Shown piece after piece: positions 15,232 to 24,086 of a stretch of 26,089 nt of DNA; positions within the stretch are counted from its first letter, which is position 1; each line of letters starts with the position of its first letter. The DNA is from Actinomycetes bacterium (lineage in GTDB: Bacteria; Actinomycetota; Acidimicrobiia; Spongiisociales; UBA5794): the NCBI GenBank assembly GCA_023336875.1, contig JAMBLH010000106.1, positions 1 to 26,089 of the forward strand, in the 5' to 3' direction. A program made the position numbers and the translations under genes. Under the pieces are notes generated by a model that was given only the letters and a program-made list of their open reading frames with translations, made no database searches and had not been told where the DNA came from.

Positions 15232-15819
15232 GTGCACACAACATATCTAAACCGGACGATCGCGAACGTGTTCATCCCTAGAACCGCAGTGAATTCGGTG
15301 CTCCTGATGGTCGGCTTCGCGCTGCTCACCGCACTCGCAGCGCAGATCCGGTTCCACATCCCCGGAACCCCAGTCCCTGTGACAGGACAGACCTTTGCTG
15401 TGCTCCTGGCCGGGGCCGCCCTCGGATCAAAGGCGGGTGCAGGAAGCCAGATGATCTATTGGCTCATGGGCGCCGTCGGACTGCCCGTGTTCGCACAGCA
15501 GTCCGGAGGTTGGGAGGCAGCGACCGGCGCCACCTTCGGGTATCTCTTCGGATTCGTCGTTGCTGCATGGGTCGTCGGCGCTCTTGCAGAGCGCGGCAGG
15601 GATCGCACGGTGCGCACGGCGATACCAGCATTCCTCGTCGGCAATCTCGTCATCTATGGCTTCGGGATCCCGTGGCTGATGTATTCGGTTTCATCGGTAG
15701 ACACGATCGGAGCAGCTCTCGCCATTGGGTTCATGCCCTTCATCGCGTTCGACCTCATCAAGATCATCCTGGCTGGAATCGCACTGCCAGCTGCATGGAA
15801 GATCACAGGCCGAACGTGA
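15232..15819 (+). CDS. bioY: BioY biotin transporter (ECF S component)
   Basis: This 195-aa membrane protein has six hydrophobic segments. Family signatures are plain: IPGTPVPVTGQTFAVLLAGA, ALGSKAGAGSQMIYWLMGAVGLPVFA, then GATFGYLFGFVVAAWVVG and the C-terminal GFMPFIAFDLIKIILA. BioY binds biotin with high affinity in the membrane. It works with the ECF module (BioM ATPase and BioN) or, in some organisms, alone. No bioM or bioN is nearby, so it is either solitary or uses a shared module. The GTG start is chosen because GGAGG at 15222-15226 lies five bases upstream; an earlier ATG at 15169 has no ribosome site. Its stop overlaps a small downstream ORF by four bases (GTGA). Confidence 0.93.
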   Translation: MHTTYLNRTIANVFIPRTAVNSVLLMVGFALLTALAAQIRFHIPGTPVPVTGQTFAVLLAGAALGSKAGAGSQMIYWLMGAVGLPVFAQQSGGWEAATGATFGYLFGFVVAAWVVGALAERGRDRTVRTAIPAFLVGNLVIYGFGIPWLMYSVSSVDTIGAALAIGFMPFIAFDLIKIILAGIALPAAWKITGRT

Positions 15820-15950
15820 CGGACGCGGGGAGACAGGACACGATTGAGGTATCGCTCAATGCAGACGCCTACGCTGCGGCCGAGGAGTACGTCCTCGACG
15901 ACGTTACCGATGAATCGGTGGAGGTGTCGATGTACGAGGGGAAACGGTAG
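15816..15950 (+). CDS. Small acidic 44-aa ORF coupled to bioY
   Basis: A GTG at 15816 overlaps the bioY TGA (GTGA). It opens a frame of 44 codons encoding a soluble acidic peptide: TDAGRQDTIEVSLNADAYAA, then AAEEYVLDDVTDESVEVSMY and EGKR. The four-base overlap is the same coupling geometry as in the ABC operon of this window, where the overlaps are ATGA. The peptide has a plausible beta-helix-beta pattern (TIEVSLN, AYAAAEEYVL, SVEVSMY) and no membrane segment. It is not recognised. It could be a small regulator or partner of BioY, or a chance frame. Confidence 0.42.
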   Translation: MTDAGRQDTIEVSLNADAYAAAEEYVLDDVTDESVEVSMYEGKR

Positions 15951-16005
15951 AACAGGGAACCCTTCACAGGTACCGTGTTAGTCCGAATCAAGCAACTGCG
16001 ATCTT

Positions 16006-17394
16006 CTAGCCCTCGAAGCACGGGCGTGCGAATTGGTACTCCTCAGCCATCTCACCGACGAAGAAGCTCTTCACGAGTATCGAGCCTGTGGTTCCGTCTC
16101 CCTGTGACAGCTTCTGATCGGATCCTCCGGCGGCAGCATAAAGTCCTGGATCTGGTTTGTAGATCGCGAGCGCTCGCTGCACGTACTCGTCCGGCGATCC
16201 TGAATAGCTCTGACTCGGTGCAGATCCGCCAAAATCAACCTCGTTGATCGAGTTCGCTGCAGCGACGACACCTTCGCGCGTGAGATCCTCACCTTCTATG
16301 GCGATCTGGAGCACCCGATGCATCAACACGGCACCATTCCAGCCAGTGATGTAACCATCACTCGGACGACGATCAGGGAAAGCTCCTGAGACTGCCGTCA
16401 TCATCACGTTGTTTCCCGGAGTGTTCTCTCCCCACCCAACGTTGTAGGCGGACTGGTAGTACACCATTCCATAGAGTTCAGAAACCGGCTGGTCAAGAAG
16501 CTTGAAATCGTAGCTCGGGACCGAGCCTGTGAACATGCCTTTGTGTCCCGAGCGGGCGGCTCCCGCGAGGATCTCGGCCCCAAGTGACGGGTTCGTGGCA
16601 AGAAACGTCCAGTCCGCTGCAGAATTCACGATCTCCTGGATTACAGGAGTGAGATCCTTGCCGGGCACCACTGCCCCGGTACCGTCGTACACAAGATCCA
16701 TGCCGTAGAAATCAATCGCTTGTTTGACTCCGGCGGCAGCGTCCTGACCATAGGCATCATCGAACGTCGCGAGCGCAATCCTCTGTCCCTCCATGTCATT
16801 TACGAAGTCGAGTATGTTCATGGCCTCAATGCAATAGTTCGTGTTCTGCTCGAGCATCACTCGACCGTCAAGCCTCGGGAAGGCCCATCCCGAGTACCAG
16901 CTCAGCGGAAATACGAGCATCGAATCCTGTTTGTAGAGTTCGAGGGCTGCGAGATTCGCGTTCGATCCCGTCGAAATGCTGATTGCCAAGATCTGGTCGC
17001 GGATCTCGTCATACTTTTCGAGATGCTGACCCGTGTTCGAGGCGGTGTCCTGAACGAGATACTCCACCGTCCATCCGTCAATCCCACCGGCGGCGTTGAG
17101 GGCATCCCAGTAGACAGTTTGCGCAGCTACCACGTCAGATATGAGTGGAGAGAACAGTCCGGTTTGGTCAGCCAGGAGTCCGATCGTGAGTGTCTTCGTT
17201 TGCGGATCGACGCCGGTTCTGGCAGGGAGGCTGTCCAGCGTGCCACCAGCTTGACTCGTCGTCGATTCGTCTGGAATGGACGTCGTCGACGCGTCCGGCA
17301 TCGTGCTGGTCGAGGAGGGAGACGCGCCTCCACACGCTGACGCGAGCAGCGCGAGAGCAAGCGATGCGGAGGCGAGGCTCAGGGGTGTTCTCAC
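16006..17394 (-). CDS. Branched-chain-type ABC transporter substrate-binding lipoprotein (second copy)
   Basis: This 462-aa lipoprotein has a signal sequence MRTPLSLASASLALALLASA ending in lipobox Cys21 (ASAC-GG), followed by a Ser/Thr-rich linker to about residue 60. The rest is a LivK/Peripla_BP_6 fold: LTIGLLADQTGLFSPLISDV, NAAGGIDGWTVEYLVQDTAS, the central GQRIALATFDDAYGQDAAAG hinge region, and VPSYDFKLLDQPVSELYGMVYY. A GTG start is chosen because AGGAAGG lies nine bases upstream and the signal peptide then begins correctly. It is a clear paralogue of the binding protein at 17720-19159, sharing for example TNYCxEAMN and GWAF segments. A strong terminator separates the two, so this copy is probably transcribed independently while feeding the same permease, perhaps with another substrate. 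Confidence 0.92.
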   Translation of the reverse strand: MRTPLSLASASLALALLASACGGASPSSTSTMPDASTTSIPDESTTSQAGGTLDSLPARTGVDPQTKTLTIGLLADQTGLFSPLISDVVAAQTVYWDALNAAGGIDGWTVEYLVQDTASNTGQHLEKYDEIRDQILAISISTGSNANLAALELYKQDSMLVFPLSWYSGWAFPRLDGRVMLEQNTNYCIEAMNILDFVNDMEGQRIALATFDDAYGQDAAAGVKQAIDFYGMDLVYDGTGAVVPGKDLTPVIQEIVNSAADWTFLATNPSLGAEILAGAARSGHKGMFTGSVPSYDFKLLDQPVSELYGMVYYQSAYNVGWGENTPGNNVMMTAVSGAFPDRRPSDGYITGWNGAVLMHRVLQIAIEGEDLTREGVVAAANSINEVDFGGSAPSQSYSGSPDEYVQRALAIYKPDPGLYAAAGGSDQKLSQGDGTTGSILVKSFFVGEMAEEYQFARPCFEG

Positions 17395-17669
17395 TCGTGC
17401 GATCCTTCCTCGGGTCATGATCTTGCGCGTAGTCGACCCAGCAATCACTGGAATCGGCCTTGACGCAGTCTGTGGACAGAGACATCGTGTGACCGGATCG
17501 GGCACTCACTTGGCGCCTGCGACCGGAGGCTCTGTATCGGAAGTCTATCCATGTCAGCACCTATCGCGAGTTCGGCAGGTCCGATCCGCTGACAAGAGAC
17601 CTGGTGGAGTTCTTCCACGAGCACGTAACTGCACGCCCTCCATCGGCGACAGGACGGCACCACGGCGCG
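17395..17669 (-). other. 275-nt untranslated/promoter region of the second binding-protein gene
   Basis: This stretch lies between the terminator hairpin and the GTG of the second binding-protein gene. Apart from the AGGAAGG ribosome site near 17404-17410 I see no convincing ORF, no repeat and no recognised riboswitch fold. Short frames cross it but lack ribosome sites and run through the hairpin or the neighbouring gene. Its length allows for regulated transcription of the second copy. Confidence 0.5.
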
Positions 17670-17697
17670 GGAGGAGGCGGCCGAAGCCGCCCCCTCC
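17670..17697 (-). terminator. 12-bp C(UUCG)G hairpin terminator closing the ABC operon
   Basis: On the minus strand a 12-bp stem (one G:T wobble) is capped by the ultrastable UUCG tetraloop closed by a C:G pair; the loop is at 17682-17685. It begins 22 bases after the stop codon of the first binding-protein gene. A T tract is absent, but the stem is by far the most stable of the hairpins found here. Confidence 0.8.
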
Positions 17698-17719
17698 GAT
17701 ATCGATTGTCGGTTCTCAA

Positions 17720-19159
17720 TCAGCCAGCGCACGCCGCCGTGAAATCAAGCGCCTCGGATGTTGGACCCACAAAGAAGTCCTGTACAACCGAGATACCTGT
17801 TGGCTGTGTCACGTCCACAGCGCCGACCAATGACATGCGGGGGAACTGCGAGTTCGGATCCCCACCAAAGCTCCGCTCGGCAAGCATGCCGTCATAGCTG
17901 ACGTTCGCAAGGGAGCGGGCTGCCGAAGCAATGCCAGACTTGGTCAAGTCGCCACTGGCATACGCCTGGTCGAGAGCACCTTTCAACCCATACTGCGAGA
18001 CCCAGCCAGAGACAAAGAAGTCATTGGCGGTCTCGTCCGTGATACCCACTGCCGCCAACGTTTGGCGCATCGCCTCATGGCCTGGTGAGTCATATGCCCA
18101 CGGTCCAACGAACGCTGACTGGAAAAACAACCCTGCCTCGAAAGCCGGGGCAGCGGCCGAACCCAAAAGAGCAACGTTCCAGCTCGGTGCTGCACCGATG
18201 AACAAGTTCGTGGCACCCTGGGCGGCGGCACCACCAACGATGGCTCCGGTCTCTGATGGCCCTGTCACGAGGTAGACGATATCAACGGGATCGGCAAGAA
18301 GCGTTTGGATCGCCTCGGCCTGAGTCTCGTCTCCACCTGCAGAGATCGGAATGATCACTGCTTCCCATGCCACATCGACGCCGTTTGCTTCAGCTGCGGC
18401 TTTGACGCCCGCCGAATAGTCCGCGCCGTAGTCACCAGGGAACGCCATGATGCCGACGCGTGTCGGTGTGGGACGGCCTGCCTCCGGAACGGCTTGCATC
18501 GACCAGTCGAAGGCGTTCATCGCCTCAAAGCAGTAGTTCGTACCGAACTCGATGACCAAGCCCAGGTCGTTTTCATCAAACGCCCATCCGGACCACCATG
18601 TCATTGGTGCTGCAACCGTGTCATCACGCGCCATGTCGTCAAGTGCAGCGATCGACTGTGACGTTCCGAGGCTCTGTGCGACAGCGGCAATCTCGCCAGC
18701 AATGTCGTTGTACTTCTGTACAAACACCTCTGGGCTGTACTGCGTGTCCTTGGTTAGGTCATCTGGTAGGGCCACATCGAATGCGCCGCCGATACCACCA
18801 GCGGCATTCGCAGCTGCCCAGAAGGCTCGCTGTGCACCCACCAGCGCAGGTGATGCGGCCTGGAAAGGACCGGACTGATCGGTCAGGATCCCAAGGTAGA
18901 TGCATCCTCGGTCGGGATCGCCTTCAGGACACGGCTCAGCCGTGACACCGATGTCGAACGCAACCTCGCCACCAGCGTCTGCAGCCGTGGTGGTCGTTGC
19001 CGCTGGCGCTGCTGTCGTGGTCGCTGCTGCTGCTGTAGTCGTGGTCGCCGCAGTTGCGGCAGTTGTCGTCGTGTCTTCGGAATCAGTGTTGCTACACGCC
19101 GCGGCCACGAGTGCCATGACGGTGATCAGCATGCCGATCCGGATCGATCTTCGATTCAT
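17720..19159 (-). CDS. Branched-chain-type ABC transporter substrate-binding lipoprotein (first copy)
   Basis: This is a 479-aa lipoprotein with signal sequence and lipobox at Cys22 (LVAAAC-S), then a Thr/Ala-only linker (about residues 30-60) that tethers the binding domain across the wall. The binding fold follows: CIYLGILTDQSGPFQAASPAL, FWAAANAAGGIGGAFDVALPD, VGIMAFPGDYGADYSAGVKAAAE and the C-terminal SVVQDFFVGP. AAGGAG lies eight bases before the ATG. The gene follows livM by 67 nt on the same strand and ends in the UUCG hairpin, so it is the last gene of the livF-to-SBP operon. The fold binds amino acids, amides or aromatic and aliphatic carboxylates; the adjacent acyl-CoA synthetase favours a carboxylate (inference). 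Confidence 0.94.
   Translation of the reverse strand: MNRRSIRIGMLITVMALVAAACSNTDSEDTTTTAATAATTTTAAAATTTAAPAATTTTAADAGGEVAFDIGVTAEPCPEGDPDRGCIYLGILTDQSGPFQAASPALVGAQRAFWAAANAAGGIGGAFDVALPDDLTKDTQYSPEVFVQKYNDIAGEIAAVAQSLGTSQSIAALDDMARDDTVAAPMTWWSGWAFDENDLGLVIEFGTNYCFEAMNAFDWSMQAVPEAGRPTPTRVGIMAFPGDYGADYSAGVKAAAEANGVDVAWEAVIIPISAGGDETQAEAIQTLLADPVDIVYLVTGPSETGAIVGGAAAQGATNLFIGAAPSWNVALLGSAAAPAFEAGLFFQSAFVGPWAYDSPGHEAMRQTLAAVGITDETANDFFVSGWVSQYGLKGALDQAYASGDLTKSGIASAARSLANVSYDGMLAERSFGGDPNSQFPRMSLVGAVDVTQPTGISVVQDFFVGPTSEALDFTAACAG
18980..19072 (-). repeat. Low-complexity Thr/Ala linker coding repeat
   Basis: About 31 codons of the first binding-protein gene encode only Thr and Ala plus one Pro, as blocks of TTTT and AAAA. 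The DNA is a corresponding run of ACN/GCN codons. It is an extended lipoprotein linker and a likely site of length variation between strains. Confidence 0.75.
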
Positions 19160-19226
19160 CTACTTTTCTCCTTCTATCTCGAGCTAGCCGAGTTGGCTCC
19201 ATGATGGCACATGGATGAACAGTGTG

Positions 19227-20396
19227 TCAGTATGAGAATGGGAACGCTTTCCAGTAGTTGCGAATTCGAATCCAGATCCCGTTCAGGCCGAGCGGTTCGA
19301 CAATCAGGAAAACGACGATCAGCACTCCGAACAAGATGCGCTCTATCTGTGCAGATGTGAGTGGCGCATCCCCGGTCTGGCTGCCGAGGCCAGGAATCCA
19401 GCCGATGACAGCATCGATGACATCACCGAGAAACAGAAGGTCGATCAGCTTCGGGAGCAATATTATGAAGAGTGCACCCATGATCGAGCCGGCAATCGAG
19501 GCCAGACCACCGATCACGACCATTGCAATATACGCGATCGACAGCAGGAGGTTGAAGCTCGTCGGTTCGATGAATCCCGTGACCGTGAATAGAAGCGCGC
19601 CGGTGATGCCAGCGTAAAACGACGAGATGGCGAAAGCGAGCGTCTTGTACTTGGTCTGGTTCACTCCCATCAGCTCGGCTGCTACACCACGGTCTCGGAT
19701 CGCAGCAAACGCGCGTCCGTCCTTCGACCGAACAAGGTTCTTTGCGAGAACCGCCATCACGATAAGAATCACCAGCATCACCCAGTAGATCTGCTGCTCT
19801 CGTGTGATGCTGAACCCCAGGATCTGCGAGTCGAGGTCGAAACGATATCCCAACACCGAAAGCTCGGCGGCTTCCCGTCCTTTTCCGACTCCGCCGGTCA
19901 ACGCCGTCCAGTTCCTGAAGACATGGGCACCGACGAACACCAGGCCCAACGTGACGAGGGCGAGGTACAGGCCTTCGAGCCGGAACGCGATCGGCGCGAT
20001 GATGACACCGGCCAGCGCGGCCACCAGACCCGCCGCAGGGAGCCAGATCACCATGCCAAGATCGAAACCGATCAACTCGACCGCTCCGTCAGGGCCAAGG
20101 ACCGCTGGGCTCCCAAGAGCTGTTGCGGTATACGCGCCAACGCCGATGAAGAACGCCTGGCCAAGCGACACCTGGCCTGCAAAACCGGTGATGATGTTGA
20201 GACCGATGGCACCGATCGCCGCAACGAATGCCGTGGCGAAGAGGATCAGCCAGCTTCGCCCGTCGATCAGTGATACGAGGTACAGCGGGAGGAGGGCCCC
20301 GGTGAGAATAAGTATGCCGAACCAGACGCGTTGAGTGGTCGTTGGCAGTATTGCGCTGTCATGCTTGTAACTCGTGAACCGCGAGAGATGGCTCAT
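19227..20396 (-). CDS. livM: Branched-chain-type ABC transporter permease LivM
   Basis: This 389-aa inner-membrane permease has about ten hydrophobic segments. The LivM signatures are present: AIGLNIITGFAGQVSLGQAFFIGVGAYTAT near residue 65, the coupling-helix region SKDGRAFAAIRDRGVAAELMGVN, and YIAMVVIGGLASIAGSIMGALF. It pairs with LivH to form the channel, driven by LivF and LivG. Its ATG overlaps the livH stop (ATGA), so the two are co-translated. The extra residues near the C-terminus (DVIDAVIGWIPGLGSQTGDAP) are longer than in short LivM proteins, but such extensions are common in this family. Confidence 0.94.
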   Translation of the reverse strand: MSHLSRFTSYKHDSAILPTTTQRVWFGILILTGALLPLYLVSLIDGRSWLILFATAFVAAIGAIGLNIITGFAGQVSLGQAFFIGVGAYTATALGSPAVLGPDGAVELIGFDLGMVIWLPAAGLVAALAGVIIAPIAFRLEGLYLALVTLGLVFVGAHVFRNWTALTGGVGKGREAAELSVLGYRFDLDSQILGFSITREQQIYWVMLVILIVMAVLAKNLVRSKDGRAFAAIRDRGVAAELMGVNQTKYKTLAFAISSFYAGITGALLFTVTGFIEPTSFNLLLSIAYIAMVVIGGLASIAGSIMGALFIILLPKLIDLLFLGDVIDAVIGWIPGLGSQTGDAPLTSAQIERILFGVLIVVFLIVEPLGLNGIWIRIRNYWKAFPFSY

Positions 20397-21394
20397 ATGC
20401 GCTCGACGTCCTTGGTGCCAGAAATGCCGTACGGCCGAAATATGAGGACTATGACCATGACCAGATACGGAACGACCTGAGAGAAGTTATCTCCGAGCCA
20501 CGGAAAATACTGCGACTGGTACGAGGATGTGAAGGACTCCGAAAACCCGATGATCAAGGCACCAGCGATCGCTCCTCCGATGGAATCCAAACCTCCAACC
20601 ACCACCACCGGAAGCGCCTTGAGCGCGATGAGGAAGCTTGATTGTGAGAGACCCGTGAACGACGTTGCGGCGAGAACACCTGCAACTCCGGCGAGCGAGC
20701 CGCCGATGATCCAGGCAAGAGACGCAACACGCCCAACATTGACGCCCTGGGCGAGGGCAACTTCCTGATCGAAGGAAGACCCACGCATTGCAAGACCCCA
20801 CCGCGACCGGTTGAAGAAGATCAACAACAGACCGACCGCGACGACCGCTGTGAATACGATGGCAAAGACACGTGGTTGGATGACTACGCCACCAAGGCCG
20901 CCAGCGTCGCCGATACGCACCGGCGTGCTGCCCCACGGAAGCGACGGGGCACCGAACCCCTCCGACGTCGGGGTCCCGATCGCCCGTGAACTCACGCCGA
21001 TGAGGTCACCGACGACGACGCGAATGGCAATATCGAGACCGATTGTCAGAATCGCCACCGCGAACACTGGCTTGCCAACCATTGGGCGCAGCACGGCGCG
21101 CTCTGTCAGGTAGCCAACGGCCCCCGAAAGAACAACAGCGACTGCAATACCGACCCAGAATCCAAAGCCGAGGGTGATGGACACGTACGACGCCATATAC
21201 GCGCCCATGATCAGAAGCGCCGGCTGGGCGAAGCTGAGGACCTGAGTTGACTTGTAGATGATCACGAAACCGATCGCAATCAGCGTGTAGATCCCAGCAA
21301 GTGCGATCCCCTCCACCACTGCTTGGAGGAATCGCGACGTCTCGATGGAGAACGCCCCCATCGTGACACCAAAGTCGAGACCACCGCTGATCAT
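20393..21394 (-). CDS. livH: Branched-chain-type ABC transporter permease LivH
   Basis: This 333-aa inner-membrane permease partners LivM. It shows the LivH features: VVEGIALAGIYTLIAIGFVIIYKSTQVLSFAQPALLIMGAY near the start, then RSRWGLAMRGSSFDQEVALAQGVNV as the ATPase-coupling loop and ALPVVVVGGLDSIGGAIAGAL. The ATG overlaps the stop of the acyl-CoA synthetase gene by four bases, and its own stop overlaps the livM start the same way. The length is slightly above the family norm because of a loop near residues 140-165 (GVSSRAIGTPTSEGFGAPSL). Confidence 0.94.
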   Translation of the reverse strand: MISGGLDFGVTMGAFSIETSRFLQAVVEGIALAGIYTLIAIGFVIIYKSTQVLSFAQPALLIMGAYMASYVSITLGFGFWVGIAVAVVLSGAVGYLTERAVLRPMVGKPVFAVAILTIGLDIAIRVVVGDLIGVSSRAIGTPTSEGFGAPSLPWGSTPVRIGDAGGLGGVVIQPRVFAIVFTAVVAVGLLLIFFNRSRWGLAMRGSSFDQEVALAQGVNVGRVASLAWIIGGSLAGVAGVLAATSFTGLSQSSFLIALKALPVVVVGGLDSIGGAIAGALIIGFSESFTSSYQSQYFPWLGDNFSQVVPYLVMVIVLIFRPYGISGTKDVERI

Positions 21395-23238
21395 CGGTAT
21401 AGCGCCTCGATCTCATCAGCGAACTGGGTCGCTATTACGGATCGCTTCACCTTCATCGTGGCGGTCAGCTCTCCGTCCTCATGATCGAGTTCCTTCGTGA
21501 TGAAGCCAAACTGCTTGATCTGCTCAACCGAAGCAAGCCGTCCGTTCGCCTCGGTGACGACGTTCTGGATGAGCTCTCGCACCTCAGGCTTTTCTGACAG
21601 GTCCCGATACGTGGTGTGTGGCAACCGCCTTCGCTGGGCCCACTCGCTGGTCGCATCAAAGTCAATGGCAATCAGTGCTGAGACATATTTGCGTCTGTCT
21701 CCGATCACGATCGCCTCACCAACAAACGGCGACATCTTTACGAGATTCTCGATCTCCGACGGCGAGATATTCTTGCCGCCTGCCGTGATGATTATGTCCT
21801 TTAACCGGTCGACGATCTTCAGATTCTCGCCGTCCCACTCGCCCACGTCCCCGGTGTGCAGCCAACGGTCGGCGTCGATCGTCTGTGCTGAGGCGTCCGG
21901 CTTGTTCCAGTAACCAACGAACACTCCTGGATGTCTGACAAGAATCTCGCCGGTGGACTCCTCGAGCCTTATCTCCACGCCATCGTATGGCTCCCCTACC
22001 GTCCCAAGAACGACCCGATCAGGCCGATTGGTGGTTGCGATGGCCGCATTCTCCGTCATGCCATACGCCTCATACACCGGAACTCCAATTCCCATGAAGA
22101 ACTCGATGATCTCAGGTGCAATCGGTGCAGCAGCCGTGATACCGTGCCGACATCTTGAGAGACCGAGCCTCTCCTTGAGCGCTCGGAACAAGAAGAAATA
22201 TCCAAACCAGTACTGGATACGCCCGCTCAAGGTCCAAGTACCGCCATTGGCGACGAGTTTCCTCCCGATTCGGTCTGCCGTCTTCATCCAAATGGAGTAG
22301 TTCAATTTCTTGAACCGAGAGGCAGAAGCCACTCTGAGGAGAATCGCAGCATGCATTTTTTCCCAGATGCGAGGGACCGCCTCAAAAATGGTCGGTTGCA
22401 CCTCGCGCATGTCCATCGTCAGGGTGTCAAGTGACTCACCAAAGTTGGTGACGGTGCCAGCGGATGCATTGAGCCAGTGGCCGAAGGCCTTTTCATATAC
22501 GTGGCAGAGTGGGAGGAACGAGATGAGGTCGTCGTCGGGACCGGGCGCTGGGTCCACGAAACCGTCAGATGAGTTGAGTAGCGAACACGCAAACTCCACG
22601 TTTCGAACAGACAGCATCGCACCCTTCGGTGGGCCTGTGGTTCCGGATGTGTAGATCAGATAGGCGAGATCGTCCGGCTCGACTTCTCCCATTCTTCGAG
22701 ACAACAGGCGGGCGTCGGCTGAGCGATGCTCGTTCCCCATCTCGACGAACTCATCCCATGACAACAGGATTTCATCGTCATAGCGATTCGTTCCTCTTGG
22801 CTCGATGTAGATGATGCGCTCAAGTGCCGGAAGGTGGTCCATCGCGGCAAGGGCCTTGTCCACCTGCTCCTGATCCTCGGCTATCAAGATCTTGGATCCA
22901 CTGTCCGCCATGAGATACTCGACCTCTGGCGCCGGGTTCGTCGGGTACAGACCCATGCAGGTCGCACGAATCGCCGAACATGCGGCGTCCGCAACGATCC
23001 ACTCGGGGCGATTCTCCGACTGAATTGCTACGCGGTCCCCCGGTCCTACCCCAAGTGCGATCAATCCGTATGCAACGGCCTCGACCTTGTTCCAGTACTC
23101 AGACCATGTGATCTCCTGCCATATGCCGAGCGATTTCTGCCTCAGGGCGACAGCGTCGGGCGTATCGTTTGCCCTTTGTTGGATCATCAAGGCAACGGTG
23201 GCTACCTCTGTGGTCCGTGGCAGTGTGTTGGCAGTCAT
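21391..23238 (-). CDS. Long-chain acyl-CoA synthetase-type AMP-forming ligase
   Basis: This 615-aa cytoplasmic or peripheral enzyme activates a carboxylic acid to an acyl-AMP and then to acyl-CoA. The phosphate-binding motif IYTSGTTGPPKGAMLS is at about residues 195-210. Also visible are AYGMTENAAIATTNRPD (substrate/AMP site), WLHTGDVGEWDGENLKIVDR (core motif) and the catalytic Lys region KMSPFVGEAIVIGDRRKYVS. The length fits long-chain (FAA1-like) synthetases. A strong AGGGGGG lies five bases before the ATG. It overlaps livG upstream and livH downstream by four bases each, embedded inside an ABC uptake operon. This implies that the imported compound is a carboxylate activated as it enters. 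Its chain length or ring structure cannot be decided from the sequence. Confidence 0.95.
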   Translation of the reverse strand: MTANTLPRTTEVATVALMIQQRANDTPDAVALRQKSLGIWQEITWSEYWNKVEAVAYGLIALGVGPGDRVAIQSENRPEWIVADAACSAIRATCMGLYPTNPAPEVEYLMADSGSKILIAEDQEQVDKALAAMDHLPALERIIYIEPRGTNRYDDEILLSWDEFVEMGNEHRSADARLLSRRMGEVEPDDLAYLIYTSGTTGPPKGAMLSVRNVEFACSLLNSSDGFVDPAPGPDDDLISFLPLCHVYEKAFGHWLNASAGTVTNFGESLDTLTMDMREVQPTIFEAVPRIWEKMHAAILLRVASASRFKKLNYSIWMKTADRIGRKLVANGGTWTLSGRIQYWFGYFFLFRALKERLGLSRCRHGITAAAPIAPEIIEFFMGIGVPVYEAYGMTENAAIATTNRPDRVVLGTVGEPYDGVEIRLEESTGEILVRHPGVFVGYWNKPDASAQTIDADRWLHTGDVGEWDGENLKIVDRLKDIIITAGGKNISPSEIENLVKMSPFVGEAIVIGDRRKYVSALIAIDFDATSEWAQRRRLPHTTYRDLSEKPEVRELIQNVVTEANGRLASVEQIKQFGFITKELDHEDGELTATMKVKRSVIATQFADEIEALYR

Positions 23239-24086
23239 GCGGTCCCCCCTGGTTGAGTCTCGACGACAGCATGTGGTCTTCCGAGATAAGCGTTGATGAC
23301 ATCTTCGTTCTCCTGGACGTCGCGTGGCCGTCCGATGGTTATGGGCTTACCGAAGTCCATGGCAAGCACAGTGTCAGCAAGATCCATCACCACCCTCATA
23401 TCGTGCTCGACGAGAATCATGCCGATGCCAAGTTCACGCTTGATATCCATGATGAATCTGGCCATGTCCTCCGTCTCTTCGGTGTTCATGCCCGCAGCCG
23501 GTTCGTCGAGTAGCAGGAGTTTCGGTGACATTGCCAATGCTCGCCCAAGCTCAACCCGCTTCTGGATGCCGTATGGCAGCATGGCAACATACGATTTTCG
23601 CACGGGCTCCAGTTCAAGGAACTGGATTATTGCCTCGACGATTTGGCGATTTTGCGTCTCGCTTCGCTCAGCCCTGCCTGCTCTCACCATCGCAGACACA
23701 AATCCATAATCGAGCGAGGAATGCCTGCCGAGCATGAGGTTGTCCAGGACGGTCATGTTGGGAAACAGCTCGATGTTCTGGAACGTTCGCGCCATACCCA
23801 TTGCGGCGATCTTCCATGGCTTGGTGCTGATAATGCTGTTCCCAAGGAACCTGATCGACCCCTCCTGAGGCCGGTACACACCGGACAGGCAATTGAATAT
23901 CGAGGTCTTCCCCGCACCATTCGGTCCGATGATGGCGAATAGTTCATGGTTCGACACCTCGAATGAGACTCCGTCGATCGCCTTCACTCCTTCGAACGAG
24001 AGATGGATGTCATCAACCTCGACGAGCGGTCCTGATCCATTCCAACCGGCGTCTGGGAGTGCTTCACTGAGAAGAGTCGTCCTCAT
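23235..24086 (-). CDS. livG: Branched-chain-type ABC transporter ATPase LivG
   Basis: This is a 283-aa ABC ATPase. Walker A is IIGPNGAGKTSIFNCLSG, the Q-loop region is ARTFQNIELFPNMTVLDNL, the signature motif is the LivG-type LPYGIQKRVELGRALA, Walker B is KLLLLDEPAAGMN with the catalytic Glu, and the switch His is in ILVEHDMRVVMDLAD. The start is placed at ATG 24086 because it overlaps the livF stop in the same ATGA manner as the other junctions; a TTG at 24095 is less likely. About 20 non-conserved residues precede the ABC domain (VEVDDIHLSFEGVKAIDGVSF). Confidence 0.95.
   Translation of the reverse strand: MRTTLLSEALPDAGWNGSGPLVEVDDIHLSFEGVKAIDGVSFEVSNHELFAIIGPNGAGKTSIFNCLSGVYRPQEGSIRFLGNSIISTKPWKIAAMGMARTFQNIELFPNMTVLDNLMLGRHSSLDYGFVSAMVRAGRAERSETQNRQIVEAIIQFLELEPVRKSYVAMLPYGIQKRVELGRALAMSPKLLLLDEPAAGMNTEETEDMARFIMDIKRELGIGMILVEHDMRVVMDLADTVLAMDFGKPITIGRPRDVQENEDVINAYLGRPHAVVETQPGGTA

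Noticed and set aside
17445..17732. 95-residue frame in the gap between the two binding-protein genes
   Set aside because: Starts inside the upstream gene, runs through the UUCG terminator hairpin and has no family resemblance.
18900..19187. Val/Ala-rich plus-strand frame that looks like a membrane peptide
   Set aside because: It is the antisense of the Thr/Ala linker of the first binding protein.
19160..19226. Hairpin between livM and the first binding-protein gene
   Set aside because: Only about eight pairs with two wobbles; not clearly above background, so read-through from livM is assumed.
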